Position numbers and translations under genes: made by a program
Part shown: positions 9,150 through 17,792 of the stretch, in pieces
Position numbering within the stretch: the stretch's first letter is position 1
How the letters are laid out: every line of letters begins with the position of its first letter
Assembly (NCBI RefSeq): GCF_001984065.1
Contig: NZ_LYVP01000034.1
Coordinates: forward strand, 1 to 51,613
DNA length: 51,613 nt
Origin: Pseudomonas sp. KK4
Lineage (GTDB): Bacteria; Pseudomonadota; Gammaproteobacteria; Pseudomonadales; Pseudomonadaceae
Reading direction: 5' to 3'
The notes under the pieces: model-generated
Databases searched by the model: none
Seen by the model: only the letters and a program-made list of their open reading frames with translations
What the model was told of the DNA's origin: nothing

Positions 9150-10364
9150 CTACTGTTTGCGCATCCGCATCAGCTCCGGCAGCCCGATCTTGAGCAGCCG
9201 CGCGGTCCGGCTCCGGGCCAGCTCCTCAACCCCTTCATGCTCGGTCAGGCGCGCCAGTTGCGCCGCCATGTTCATCACCAGCGCTTCGCGGGAATAAACA
9301 CCGCCACCGAGCTGATAGGCCGCCGCAATCAGCTCTCGCAGTTCCAGCGGCAACCGCCAGCGGGTGCGCAACGCCGAACCGTAGGCGGCGCTGAATTCGG
9401 CGAGCGCTTCGCCCACTTCTTCCTGTTCGTCCAACTCGCCACCGGCCTGTTTCCATTCCTGCAGGCACCGCAACAACGCCAGATCCCCAAGACGATGCAG
9501 CATGCCGGCGCAATAGCAGCGCGCCTGATCCAGGTCGAGCAAGCGCGCCAGGGTTCGCGCGTATTCAGCGGTGTGCAGCGACAGGTCCCAGTAACGTTCG
9601 GCATAGTCCGCCAGATACGGGTCGCTGAGCCGCGCGCTGCGCTTGAGGGCCAGCCCCAGAATCAGGTTCATGCTTTGCCCGGTGCCCAGCCGATGCAATG
9701 CCTGGGACAGGGTTTGCACGGCGGCCCCGTGGTGTTGGGCTGCGCTGTTGGCGGCGGCGATCAGCACGGCGGTAATTTGAGGATCGGTGCGGATCTCGTC
9801 TTCCAGCTTGGTCAGATCCAGACCGTTGGGATTGAGGCTGCGCTTGACCGCCAGTTGCACGTCGGTCATCAACGGCGCACCTTCGGCCAGCTCACGGCGC
9901 CGCTCCAGGTACACCGACAACGTCATGCCCGGCGCCAGCGACGGCACGTCACACAGGACCTCCTCACCGGCATTGAGCAGCAAATCCTGCAAACGGTGGG
10001 TCAGGCCTTCCATGTTCAGGGGCTTGGTCAGGTACGCGGCAGGGGCCAGCGGCAGCGCTTCACGCACGCTGGCACTGTCGTTGCGGCTGCTCATCAGAAT
10101 GAAAGGCAGCGGTGGATTGCGTTTACGCAGACGCACGTTGCGCAACACATTCAGGCCATCGATCCCGGGCAACTCCCAGTCGACGATCACCAGATCGTAA
10201 GGATTGGCCGCCAGCAGCTCCAATGCGTGTTGGCCGTCGGCGCACAGATCCAGTCGCGCATCGCAGCGCACGTTCAACAGCACTTCCTTGAGCAGATCAC
10301 GGGACCATGGGTCTGCTTCAGCAATCAACACTCTTGGAACGGCGGGTAAAATGACAGTCGTCAT
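9150..10364 (-). CDS. Response-regulator receiver fused to HDOD domain
   Basis: The 404-residue cytoplasmic protein starts with a CheY-like receiver (about 10-125): acidic pair in LIAEADPW, phospho-acceptor Asp in LVIVDWELPG (about 60), conserved Ser in ILMSSRND and Lys in YLTKPL. A linker leads to an HDOD domain (about 165-360), a metal-free relative of HD phosphohydrolases often found with signalling modules. There is no DNA-binding domain. No histidine kinase lies beside it, so its partner is elsewhere. It ends opposite the PAS-GGDEF gene. Its exact role is not known. Confidence 0.88.
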   Translation of the reverse strand: MTTVILPAVPRVLIAEADPWSRDLLKEVLLNVRCDARLDLCADGQHALELLAANPYDLVIVDWELPGIDGLNVLRNVRLRKRNPPLPFILMSSRNDSASVREALPLAPAAYLTKPLNMEGLTHRLQDLLLNAGEEVLCDVPSLAPGMTLSVYLERRRELAEGAPLMTDVQLAVKRSLNPNGLDLTKLEDEIRTDPQITAVLIAAANSAAQHHGAAVQTLSQALHRLGTGQSMNLILGLALKRSARLSDPYLADYAERYWDLSLHTAEYARTLARLLDLDQARCYCAGMLHRLGDLALLRCLQEWKQAGGELDEQEEVGEALAEFSAAYGSALRTRWRLPLELRELIAAAYQLGGGVYSREALVMNMAAQLARLTEHEGVEELARSRTARLLKIGLPELMRMRKQ

Positions 10365-10451
10365 ACGGCTCTCCCTGGCAATGCCTGAACCTTAGCGAAT
10401 GCTGGCCATTCGATACAGTACCAATACGTCGTATGTGTTTTGGCAGGCATG

Positions 10452-10478
10452 AAAAAACCCGCCGAAGCGGGTTTTTTG
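10452..10478. terminator. Bidirectional rho-independent terminator between gabT and receiver-HDOD gene
   Basis: AAAAAACCCGC and GCGGGTTTTTT form a stem around the loop CGAA, with A and T runs on both sides. It lies 23 nt past the gabT stop on the minus strand. Confidence 0.85.
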
Positions 10479-10500
10479 TCGATCAGGTCACACTTGGCAA

Positions 10501-11778
10501 TCAGAGTTCAGCGAAGCACTCTTCGATGATCGCCAGGCCTTTGTCCAGTTGCTCGTCCGGCGAGGTCAGCGGTACCAGGACGCGCAGAACGTTGCCGTAG
10601 GTGCCACAGGACAGCAGGATCAGACCCTTGTCGCGAGCCTTGGCCACAACGGACGCCACGGCTGCAGCGTTCGGCTTGTGGCTGTCGCCGTTTTCGAACA
10701 GCTCGACCGCAATCATCGCGCCCAGGGCACGGACTTCGCCGATCACCGGGTACTTGGCCTGGATGGCCTTCAGGCCGGTGACCAGACGCTCGCCGACAGC
10801 CTTGCAGCGGTCCAGCAGGTGCTCTTCTTCGAACACTTCCATCACGGCCAGGGCCGCGGCGCAAGCGATCGGGCTACCGGCGTAGGTGCCGCCCAGGCCG
10901 CCTGGAGCGATGGCGTCCATGTACTCGGCCTTGCCGCACACACCGGCCAGGGGGAAGCCGCCAGCGATGGATTTGGCAAAGGTGGTCAGGTCGGCGGACA
11001 CGCCCATCTGTTCCATGGCGAAGAAAGTACCGGTACGGCCAGCGCCAGTCTGCACTTCGTCAGCGATCAGCAGGATGCCGTGCTGGTCGCACAGGGCACG
11101 CAGGCGCTTCATGAATGCTTGAGGCGCGACGTAGAAACCACCTTCGCCCTGAACCGGCTCGATGATGATCGCGGCGATGTCTTTCGGCTCGGCGTCGTTC
11201 TTGAAGATGCGTTCGATGCTGGCGATCGAATCGTCGATGCTCACGCCATGCAGTTCGTTCGGGTACAGCGCGCGGAAGATGCCGCCTGGCATCAGGCCCA
11301 TGCCGGCCGAGTAAGGCACGACCTTACCGGTCAGGCCCAGGGTCATCATGGTGCGGCCGTGGTAAGCGCCAGTGAAAGCGATCACGCCGGCACGGCCAGT
11401 GGCGGCCCGGGCGATTTTCACGGCGTTTTCAACGGCTTCGGAACCGGTGGTGACCAACAGGGTTTTCTTGGCGAAATCACCTGGCACCTTGGCGTTGATT
11501 TTTTCGCACAGCTCTACGTACGGCTCGTAGGCCAGTACCTGGAAGCAGGTGTGGGTCAGCTTGTTCAACTGCTCGGTCACGGCGGCGATGATTTTCGGGT
11601 GCACGTGGCCGGTGTTCAGTACGGCGATACCGCCGGCGAAGTCGATGAACTCGCGACCTTCAACGTCGGTCACGGTCGCGTTCTTGGCCGACTCGGCGAA
11701 GATCGGGTGAATCTGGCCAACACCACGTGGAACAGCAGCGGTACGGCGGGCCATCAAAGAAGCGTTAGTCTTGCTCAT
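10501..11778 (-). CDS. gabT: 4-aminobutyrate aminotransferase GabT
   Basis: The 425-residue PLP enzyme moves the amino group of GABA to 2-oxoglutarate, giving succinate semialdehyde for GabD. Class-III aminotransferase features are clear: ADEVQTGAGRTG mid-protein and the PLP lysine in TFAKSIAGGFPL near residue 268. The ATG at 11778 has GAGGAATGTA upstream and was chosen over an upstream in-frame start that adds four residues. It lies downstream of gabD with a 189-nt gap that holds a perfect hairpin. Cytoplasmic. Confidence 0.96.
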   Translation of the reverse strand: MSKTNASLMARRTAAVPRGVGQIHPIFAESAKNATVTDVEGREFIDFAGGIAVLNTGHVHPKIIAAVTEQLNKLTHTCFQVLAYEPYVELCEKINAKVPGDFAKKTLLVTTGSEAVENAVKIARAATGRAGVIAFTGAYHGRTMMTLGLTGKVVPYSAGMGLMPGGIFRALYPNELHGVSIDDSIASIERIFKNDAEPKDIAAIIIEPVQGEGGFYVAPQAFMKRLRALCDQHGILLIADEVQTGAGRTGTFFAMEQMGVSADLTTFAKSIAGGFPLAGVCGKAEYMDAIAPGGLGGTYAGSPIACAAALAVMEVFEEEHLLDRCKAVGERLVTGLKAIQAKYPVIGEVRALGAMIAVELFENGDSHKPNAAAVASVVAKARDKGLILLSCGTYGNVLRVLVPLTSPDEQLDKGLAIIEECFAEL

Positions 11779-11908
11779 TACATTCCTCATTCGCCGCTCA
11801 TCGGGCGGCGTGGTTCAAGGATTAAGCGGCGGGGAGTCAACGGTGGCAGCATGCGATGATCGACTGCCACGGCGTTCCCGGCCGCAAAGAAAATTCCCGT
11901 TTGAAGCG

Positions 11909-11942
11909 GCGCAAAGGGACAGCGCTCTCGTGCCCTTTGCGC
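11909..11942. other. Perfect 10-bp hairpin in the gabD-gabT gap
   Basis: GCGCAAAGGG (11909-11918) pairs perfectly with CCCTTTGCGC (11933-11942) around a 14-nt loop. There is no U-run, so it is not a standard terminator. It may stabilise or process the gabD-gabT message. Confidence 0.6.
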
Positions 11943-11967
11943 TTGAAGCAATGCCTTGCCGGGCGGC

Positions 11968-13410
11968 TTAGATGCCCAGGCAGAGGTATTTGATTTCCAG
12001 GTAATCTTCGATGCCGTACTTGGAGCCTTCACGGCCCAGGCCCGAAGCCTTGATGCCGCCGAACGGCGCGACTTCGTTGGAGATCAGCCCGGTGTTGACG
12101 CCGACCATGCCGTATTCCAGGGCTTCGGCCACGCGGAACACACGGCCCAGGTCGCGAGCGTAGAAGTACGAGGCCAGACCGAACTCGGTGTCGTTGGACA
12201 TCGCGATCACTTCGGCTTCGTCTTTGAAGCGGAACAGCGGCGCCAGAGGACCGAAGGTCTCTTCCTTGGCCACAGCAGCGTTCTTCGGCACGTTGGTCAG
12301 GATGGTCGGTTCGAAGAAGTTGCCTTCCATCGACTTGCCGCCGGACAGCACGGTGGCGCCTTTGGCAACGGCGTCAGCAATGTGCTCTTGCACCTTGGCC
12401 ACGGCTTTTTCGTCGATCAGCGGGCCAGTGGTGGTGCCCTCTTCCAGACCGTTACCGATCTTGAGCTTGGCCACGGCCACTTTCAGCTTCTCGGCGAATG
12501 CGTCGTAGACCGAATCCTGAATGTACAGGCGGTTGGCGCAGACGCAGGTCTGGCCGTTGTTGCGGTACTTGGAGATGATCGCGCCTTCGACGGCCTTATC
12601 CAGGTCCGCGTCGTCGAACACGATGAACGGCGCGTTGCCGCCCAGTTCCAGGGAGACCTTCTTGATGTCCTTGGCGCATTCGGCCATCAGCTGACGACCG
12701 ATTTCGGTCGAACCGGTGAAGGACAGCTTGCGCACGATCGGGTTGCTGGTCAGCTCGCTGCCGATGTCACCGGCGCTGCCGGACACGACGCTGAACACGC
12801 CCGCAGGGATGCCGGCACGCTGGGCCAGTTCGGCCAGGGCGAAGGCGGAGAACGGCGTTTGCGAGGCAGGCTTGAGCACCATGGTGCAACCAGCGGCCAG
12901 GGCCGGGCCTGCTTTACGGGTGATCATCGCGGCCGGGAAGTTCCACGGGGTAATGGCCGCGGTCACGCCGATCGGCTGCTTGATCACGATCAGGCGCTTG
13001 TCTGGCTGGTGGCCGGGAATCACGTCACCGTAGACACGCTTGGCTTCTTCGGCGAACCACTCGATAAAGGAAGCGGCGTAGACGATTTCGCCCTTGGCTT
13101 CGGCCAATGGCTTGCCCTGCTCCAGGGTCATCAGGCGAGCCAGGTCGTCCTGGTTCTCGATCATCAACTCGAACCAGCGACGCAGTTTGCCCGCACGTTC
13201 TTTGGCGGTCAGTGCACGCCAGGCCGGCAGCGCCTTGTCAGCGGCTTCGATCGCACGGCGGGTTTCAGCAGCGCCCATCTTCGGCACAGTGCCCAGAATT
13301 TCGCCCGTTGCCGGGTTGTTGACCTTGATCGTCTGACCATTGTCCGCATCGACCCAAGCGCCATCGATGAAGGCTTGCTGGCGGAACAACTGGGTGTCTT
13401 TAAGCTGCAT
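11968..13410 (-). CDS. gabD: NADP-dependent succinate-semialdehyde dehydrogenase GabD
   Basis: The 480-residue cytoplasmic enzyme oxidises succinate semialdehyde to succinate, completing GABA breakdown into the TCA cycle. Aldehyde-dehydrogenase motifs are present: the N-terminal nucleotide fold with TPWNFPAAM, general base Glu in SLELGGNAPF (about 255) and catalytic Cys in GQTCVCANR (about 289). The ATG at 13410 follows AAGGAAAG; an upstream in-frame start adds 13 residues with no clear ribosome site. It is the first gene of gabD-gabT. Three dyads lie upstream as possible operator sites. Confidence 0.96.
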   Translation of the reverse strand: MQLKDTQLFRQQAFIDGAWVDADNGQTIKVNNPATGEILGTVPKMGAAETRRAIEAADKALPAWRALTAKERAGKLRRWFELMIENQDDLARLMTLEQGKPLAEAKGEIVYAASFIEWFAEEAKRVYGDVIPGHQPDKRLIVIKQPIGVTAAITPWNFPAAMITRKAGPALAAGCTMVLKPASQTPFSAFALAELAQRAGIPAGVFSVVSGSAGDIGSELTSNPIVRKLSFTGSTEIGRQLMAECAKDIKKVSLELGGNAPFIVFDDADLDKAVEGAIISKYRNNGQTCVCANRLYIQDSVYDAFAEKLKVAVAKLKIGNGLEEGTTTGPLIDEKAVAKVQEHIADAVAKGATVLSGGKSMEGNFFEPTILTNVPKNAAVAKEETFGPLAPLFRFKDEAEVIAMSNDTEFGLASYFYARDLGRVFRVAEALEYGMVGVNTGLISNEVAPFGGIKASGLGREGSKYGIEDYLEIKYLCLGI

Positions 13411-13523
13411 GTCGGCTTTCCTTAACAGCACCGCGCACGCGCGGAGCAAATTATGATTGTAGAAAGGCGCCTCGGTAGGCTGCCGTCAGGGAAATCATTC
13501 ACCGGGCTGAAGCACATAAATAG

Positions 13524-13544
13524 CGCACGGATTGAATTCGTGCG
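13524..13544. promoter_or_regulatory. Dyad CGCACG-N9-CGTGCG upstream of gabD
   Basis: Perfect 6-bp arms at 13524-13529 and 13539-13544 flank an AT-rich centre (GATTGAATT), about 114 nt upstream of the gabD start. The geometry suits a dimeric regulator. No regulator gene is adjacent. Confidence 0.4.
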
Positions 13545-13564
13545 GTTCAGCACCCAGACAAGAG

Positions 13565-13582
13565 CGTTTGAAATCTCAAACG
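13565..13582. promoter_or_regulatory. Dyad CGTTTGA-N4-TCAAACG upstream of gabD
   Basis: Perfect 7-bp arms (13565-13571 and 13576-13582) around AATC, about 155 nt upstream of gabD. This is the strongest of three dyads here and a plausible operator, but no factor can be named. Confidence 0.4.
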
Positions 13583-13617
13583 AATCCTAGGATCAAAGGG
13601 GGTAAAGGACAATAGGG

Positions 13618-13635
13618 CGTTCGAAAAAAAGAACG
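13618..13635. promoter_or_regulatory. Dyad CGTTC-N8-GAACG between gabD and tRNA-Arg
   Basis: 5-bp arms CGTTC (13618-13622) and GAACG (13631-13635) flank an A-run. It is weak on its own and is listed because it is the third dyad in the region. Confidence 0.25.
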
Positions 13636-13758
13636 AAAAGCGCTTTTTTGCTACGGATTTCTGATCAACGTAGCCAATGCCCGTTACCGTTTAAAAAAAA
13701 CGCAAGCGATTCAGCAGCATGGACGCCCGCGACGCATATGCGTATCATGGCGCCCGCT

Positions 13759-13835
13759 GCACCAGTAGCTCAGCTGGATAGAGTACTGCCCTCCGAAGGC
13801 AGGGGTCGTGGGTTCGAATCCCGCCTGGTGCACCA
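13759..13835 (+). tRNA. tRNA-Arg (anticodon CCG)
   Basis: A 77-nt cloverleaf: acceptor GCACCAG paired with CTGGTGC, D-arm GCTC/GAGT, anticodon stem CTGCC/GGCAG with loop CTCCGAA giving anticodon CCG (reads CGG), T-arm with GGTTCGAATCC, and an encoded 3' CCA. It is followed by its own rho-independent terminator. Confidence 0.97.
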
Positions 13836-13851
13836 TAGACAGAAACGAGAA

Positions 13852-13882
13852 AGCCCCGGATCGAAAGGTCTGGGGCTTTTTT
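13852..13882 (+). terminator. Rho-independent terminator of tRNA-Arg
   Basis: AGCCCC and GGGGCT pair around a loop, followed by TTTTTT. It lies 16 nt after the tRNA CCA end. Confidence 0.85.
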
Positions 13883-13936
13883 GTGGATGCTTGGTTTATC
13901 CGAACGATGGCTGGTAAAAAACGCAAACGAGATTTT

Positions 13937-14161
13937 TCATTCTGTCGTCCAATCAAACTCGTCGTACCCATCCTCCTCGTCGTCCTCAAAAAAAGCCTCT
14001 TCAAGGTCGTCGTCTTCAGCAATCGCCTCTTCCGGCTGATTCAGCAGAAAATCCTTACGACTCTCGGTAATCGCGCGCCGCAGTTCTTCGCCCTTTTCCG
14101 GGCAGTTGAGCATTTGGGCGATGCGGTCGATTTTTTTTGCCACGGTTTTCTCCAACCCCAT
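13937..14161 (-). CDS. Small acidic protein of unknown function
   Basis: A 74-residue protein with a basic N-terminal half ([16 protein letters not shown], with [12 protein letters not shown]) that looks like a short helical pair, and a C-terminal half very rich in Asp and Glu ending near DEFDWTTE. I do not recognise a characterised family, though similar small proteins occur in pseudomonads. It lies between the tRNA terminator and the sigma-factor operon on the same strand, 63 nt after the putative anti-sigma gene. The acidic tail could mimic nucleic acid or bind a basic partner; that is speculation. Coding status is fairly likely. Confidence 0.65.
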   Translation of the reverse strand: MGLEKTVAKKIDRIAQMLNCPEKGEELRRAITESRKDFLLNQPEEAIAEDDDLEEAFFEDDEEDGYDEFDWTTE

Positions 14162-14224
14162 CGGCGAATGGCTTGATAGTGCGCGTTTTCGGGCGTGGAT
14201 GCCAAATCGCCGGGGTGGGTGGGG

Positions 14225-14824
14225 TCAGTTTTTTTGCAGAGCTTTGAGTCGGGCGCTGAGGTTTTGGTCTGGATAGCGCTTGTGCAGATCGGCCAGCAGT
14301 TTGTCGGCCGCGTGGGCCTGTCCCGATTTCTGCAGATGAATGACCTCGCGCAGTTGTTCATCCAAGGCTTTAACCGGGACCGCTGCCCGCTTGCTGACTT
14401 TGGCCTCATCGGCCATGTCGGCGCTGAAGGATTCGCTTTGCATCGGCGCTGCCGATTCCGCCATGGGCGCTGCGGGTGCCGGGGCTGCCAGTGAACGGGC
14501 CGTCGAGGGTTCGGCTTCTTTCTTGGCGAGCGGTGCCGCGGCTTTTGGCGCAGGCGCAAAGTCGTAGCTCGGCAATTGCTCGGGCGTGCGCTGCACCAGT
14601 GTCAGCATCAGCGCGACACCGACGAGGCTGGCGAATGCGACTTGCCAGCGCGGTTGTTGGCAGGCGCGCAGCCAGCGTTGCCACAGGTTTGGCTTGGGCT
14701 TCGGGGCTTCGCGATGGGCGGCAGACAGGATCAGGGCGTCTAGATGGGCCGACGGCTCGCTTTGCGATTGCTCACGGAAGTGTTTAACCAGTGGGTCTTG
14801 CGGTGTAGGACGGGCGTCAGTCAT
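14225..14824 (-). CDS. Putative membrane anti-sigma factor
   Basis: A 199-residue protein with a cytoplasmic N-terminus (about 1-66), one membrane segment (about 67-85, VAFASLVGVALML), then an Ala/Pro/Glu-rich low-complexity stretch and a helical C-terminal domain predicted to be periplasmic. Its start overlaps the stop of the ECF sigma gene (ATGA), the standard arrangement for sigma/anti-sigma pairs. No zinc-binding HxxxCxxC motif is visible, so it is not a classic ZAS anti-sigma factor. The function is inferred from topology and coupling only. Confidence 0.65.
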   Translation of the reverse strand: MTDARPTPQDPLVKHFREQSQSEPSAHLDALILSAAHREAPKPKPNLWQRWLRACQQPRWQVAFASLVGVALMLTLVQRTPEQLPSYDFAPAPKAAAPLAKKEAEPSTARSLAAPAPAAPMAESAAPMQSESFSADMADEAKVSKRAAVPVKALDEQLREVIHLQKSGQAHAADKLLADLHKRYPDQNLSARLKALQKN

Positions 14825-15432
14825 GTCAGTACCTCCTCGGCCAGCAGCCGACGCAGTTTTTGCTGGGCGTAACGCAGGCGGCTCTTGACCGTTTCCAGCG
14901 GTGTTTCGGTAAGGGTGGCGATCTGCGCCAGGTCGAGATCGCTGTAGGCCCGCAGCAGGAACACTTCGCGCTGGTCGGCGGGCAAGGCTTGCAGGGCGGC
15001 TTCGAGGCGTTGGCTGTCGCGGCTCAAGCTCAGCAATTGTTCGGGGTCATTCTGTTCGTCGGTCAGCGCATGTGTTTGTTCGTCGTAGCTGTCGTGCATT
15101 GGTTGATGAATACCGTGCTTGCGCCAGTGATCGATGAGGCGATTGCGGGCAATCTGGAACAACCAGGTACGAAAAGTCGCCCGGCCTTGTGGCTGGCTGC
15201 CGCTGCGGATCAGGCTCAACCAGGTCTCCTGATAGACCTCTTCGGCGAGTTCGGTGCTGCCGCTCAGCCCCAGCAGAAACCGGTACAACCCTTGGCGATG
15301 GCGGGCGTACAAAATCTCGAACGCCGCGCCGTCACCCTCGCGATAACGGGCCAACAGCGACTCGTCGCTGTTGGTCTCAAGGCTGTTGGCGCCAGTAAAC
15401 AGCTGGCTGATGAACCCCTTCAGTCCGCTCAC
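14821..15432 (-). CDS. ECF-type RNA polymerase sigma factor
   Basis: The 203-residue protein has sigma region 2 (about 27-97; core ELAEEVYQETWLSLI and FRTWLFQIARNRLIDHW) and region 4 (about 130-195; LPADQREVFLLR and the helix-turn-helix ETPLETVKSRLRYAQ). There is no region 1.1 or 3, as in ECF sigmas. The start is GTG and overlaps the TAG stop of the upstream VWA gene by one base; its own stop overlaps the next ATG. So VWA, sigma and anti-sigma are translationally coupled. It is not next to a TonB receptor, so an iron-siderophore role is unlikely. Confidence 0.9.
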   Translation of the reverse strand: MSGLKGFISQLFTGANSLETNSDESLLARYREGDGAAFEILYARHRQGLYRFLLGLSGSTELAEEVYQETWLSLIRSGSQPQGRATFRTWLFQIARNRLIDHWRKHGIHQPMHDSYDEQTHALTDEQNDPEQLLSLSRDSQRLEAALQALPADQREVFLLRAYSDLDLAQIATLTETPLETVKSRLRYAQQKLRRLLAEEVLT

Positions 15433-17141
15433 TATTCGATCCGTCGCTCAGTGCCAGTTGGGTTCGACGCGGTGGTGGTGCGCAGGCTTTGCGCCAGTTC
15501 CACCAACTGCACGAACTCGCTGCGCAAGCCGAAGCGGTCATCGCCCCGTGCGCCACGGGCCAGGGCTTCGGTGTCTTTGAGGCTGAATTCACCGGTGTAA
15601 CGACCGTCCTTGAGCTGCTGGGAAAACGCTGCCACGGCTGCTGCGAAGCGCAGGTCGTTACTGGCAACAGTCACGGCGTCAGTGATCGGCCGCTCGATCA
15701 GACGACTGTTCCCACCTTCCGGCAGCTGATATCGCACACGCAGCATTGCCAATTCCCCGTTATTCCCGGCATCGACAGTATCGGACCGGCGATAGCGCAG
15801 CTGCTCGAGCCAACCCTTCTCGCCCGTGGGGACAATTTCATACAACGCCGTCACCGTATGCCCTGCACCAATCTCACCGGCATCGACCTTGTCATTGCTG
15901 AAATCCTCACGTTTCAACGCACGGTTCTCATAACCCAACAGCCGATATTCACTGACCTGCGCCGGGTTGAACTCCACCTGCAGCTTCACGTTCTTGGCGA
16001 CCACCGCCAGGGTCGAGCCAAGCTGATCCACCAGCACCTTGCGCGCCTCGCGCAGGTTGTCGATGTAGGCATAGTTGCCATCGCCGGCATCGGCCAGTTG
16101 CTCCATCAGGTGTTCATTGTAGTTATCCACACCAAAGCCCAACGTCGTCAGGGAAACGCCGGTCTTGCGTTTATCCACAGCCAATTGCTTGAGGCTGTCG
16201 AAGTCGCTGATGCCGACGTTGAAATCACCGTCGGTGGCCAGTAGTACGCGGTTGATGCCCTTGGGGATGAACGCCTGCTGCGCCTGTTGATAAGCCAGTT
16301 CGATGCCCGAAGCACCGGCGGTGGAGCCGCCAGCGGTCAATTGGTCGATGGCTGTACGAATCTTCGTTTTTTCCCGTCCGGAAGTGGGCTCCAGCACCAC
16401 TCTGGATTCGCCGGCGTAGACCACCAGGGACACCCGGTCTTGCTCGCGCAGTTGATCGACCAACAATTTCAGCGTGCTTTTGACCAGGGGTAAGCCCTCG
16501 CGACGGTCCATCGAACCGGACACGTCCACCAGAAACACCAGGTTCGCCGGCGCCAGTTCCGCCACGGCGCGGTCCGAGGCCTTGATGCCGATGCGCAGCA
16601 GGCGGGTATGCGGGTTCCAGGGCGTCGCGGCCAGTTCGGTGGTTACGCCGAAGGGCGAGCCATCGGTGGGCAAGGCGTAGTCATAAGGAAAGTAATTGAC
16701 CATTTCCTCCAGGCGCACCGCACCTTCTGGCGGCAGGCGGCCTTGGTTGAGCAAACGGCGGACGTTGGCGTAGGCCCCCGTATCGACATCGGCGCTGAAG
16801 GTCGAGACCGGCGTTTCGGCGACGCTGTGGATCGGGCTGTCCGCCAGGCCCTGATATTGCTCACGCCCCTCGTCACGATAACCCTGTGGATAAATTTCAG
16901 CGGCCGGCATCGGCGCGAAACGGGCCAAGGGTGCTGCGCGCACGCTTGGCTTGGCCATCGCCGTATCGGCCATGACGCTTTCGTGCTGTACCAACGCTTC
17001 GGTTTTCAACTCCGATTGAGCCGGTGGCGGTACCGCTGCCGACTCAGGTTTCGACGAAACGCCGCAGCCGGAAACGGCCAGCAACAACCCGGCAGCGAAA
17101 CCCTGGGCGGCCGGACGATAAAAACTCAGCGGAACAAACAT
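15432..17141 (-). CDS. VWA-domain lipoprotein (YfbK-like, with C-terminal DUF3520)
   Basis: A 569-residue exported lipoprotein: lipobox LAVSGC with Cys26, a Pro/Ala-rich linker, an N-terminal VWA-associated region (NVRRLLNQGRLPPEG, about 126-140), then a von Willebrand A domain with a complete MIDAS start DVSGSM (206-211). The C-terminal part fits DUF3520. It resembles E. coli YfbK, whose function is not settled. It is the first gene of an operon with an ECF sigma and a putative anti-sigma. A role in envelope stress sensing or assembly is inference. The MIDAS implies a metal-dependent protein ligand. Confidence 0.9.
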   Translation of the reverse strand: MFVPLSFYRPAAQGFAAGLLLAVSGCGVSSKPESAAVPPPAQSELKTEALVQHESVMADTAMAKPSVRAAPLARFAPMPAAEIYPQGYRDEGREQYQGLADSPIHSVAETPVSTFSADVDTGAYANVRRLLNQGRLPPEGAVRLEEMVNYFPYDYALPTDGSPFGVTTELAATPWNPHTRLLRIGIKASDRAVAELAPANLVFLVDVSGSMDRREGLPLVKSTLKLLVDQLREQDRVSLVVYAGESRVVLEPTSGREKTKIRTAIDQLTAGGSTAGASGIELAYQQAQQAFIPKGINRVLLATDGDFNVGISDFDSLKQLAVDKRKTGVSLTTLGFGVDNYNEHLMEQLADAGDGNYAYIDNLREARKVLVDQLGSTLAVVAKNVKLQVEFNPAQVSEYRLLGYENRALKREDFSNDKVDAGEIGAGHTVTALYEIVPTGEKGWLEQLRYRRSDTVDAGNNGELAMLRVRYQLPEGGNSRLIERPITDAVTVASNDLRFAAAVAAFSQQLKDGRYTGEFSLKDTEALARGARGDDRFGLRSEFVQLVELAQSLRTTTASNPTGTERRIE

Positions 17142-17228
17142 GGGGCTGACCTCAGGATGAAATTGACCTGTTCATCCGGTGAGACGGGCAGCCCTTTGGA
17201 TTCGGGTTAACCCCGCGTGAAAAAATCT

Positions 17229-17792
17229 TCAGCGGTGATAACGCCGCACCACGCTGCTGTTTCGCAGCACGTGGCCTTTGATTTTTTCAAGGAACTGCGC
17301 GCGGGTCAGGCCGGCGGGCAAGGCGTCCGGGGCCAGGTCCAGGGCGTAGATCTGGATGATGTAGTGGTGCGCGCTATCGCCCACCGGCGGGCATGGGCCG
17401 ATATAGCCCGTGGTGCCTTTGCTGTTGGTGCCGCCCATGCCTTCGAACGCGGATTTGGCGCCCACGCCGGCCGGGATCTGACGGGTGCTGGCCTTGATGC
17501 CGTAATGCAGCCAATGATCGACGCCCTGCCCTTTCTGGCCGTCCGGGTCGTGCATGACAATGGCGTAGCTGAGGGTGCCTGCGGGGCCGGCGTTCCAGCT
17601 CAGCGCTGGCGAAACGTTGTGCCCGCCGCATCCCTGGGCGTCACTGGCGGCGGCCGACGTGAACAGACGGTCATCCGAAACGCCCGGGATGTTCAGGGTG
17701 AAGCGCTCCTGGGCGGCCTGTGCTGGAAACTGCACGCAGAAAACAACGGCCATGGCTGCCAGCAAAGGGTTCAAAGAGGTCAATCGGGTCAT
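17229..17792 (-). CDS. Periplasmic YbhB/YbcL-family (PEBP, Raf-kinase-inhibitor-like) protein
   Basis: The 187-residue protein begins with a signal peptide (MTRLTSLNPLLAAM, cleavage likely near AQA, about residue 26). The PEBP ligand-pocket motifs are visible: ALSWNAGP, YAIVMHDPD with a following HWLHYGI, and GYIGPCPPVGDSAHHY. Bacterial members bind phospholipid-like or other small anions and have no proven common role. It is transcribed alone on the minus strand, divergent from the Rieske-FAD gene. It is similar in length to secreted relatives, and longer than cytoplasmic YbhB because of the signal peptide. Confidence 0.9.
   Translation of the reverse strand: MTRLTSLNPLLAAMAVVFCVQFPAQAAQERFTLNIPGVSDDRLFTSAAASDAQGCGGHNVSPALSWNAGPAGTLSYAIVMHDPDGQKGQGVDHWLHYGIKASTRQIPAGVGAKSAFEGMGGTNSKGTTGYIGPCPPVGDSAHHYIIQIYALDLAPDALPAGLTRAQFLEKIKGHVLRNSSVVRRYHR

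Larger units (their letters stand above)
13411..13758. other. Non-coding region upstream of gabD and tRNA-Arg
   Basis: About 350 bp without a supported gene. It should hold the gabD promoter on the minus strand and the tRNA promoter on the plus strand. Three inverted repeats are visible (13524-13544, 13565-13582, 13618-13635) and the part nearest the tRNA is AT-rich. I could not place a convincing sigma-54 or sigma-70 promoter by eye. Confidence 0.5.
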
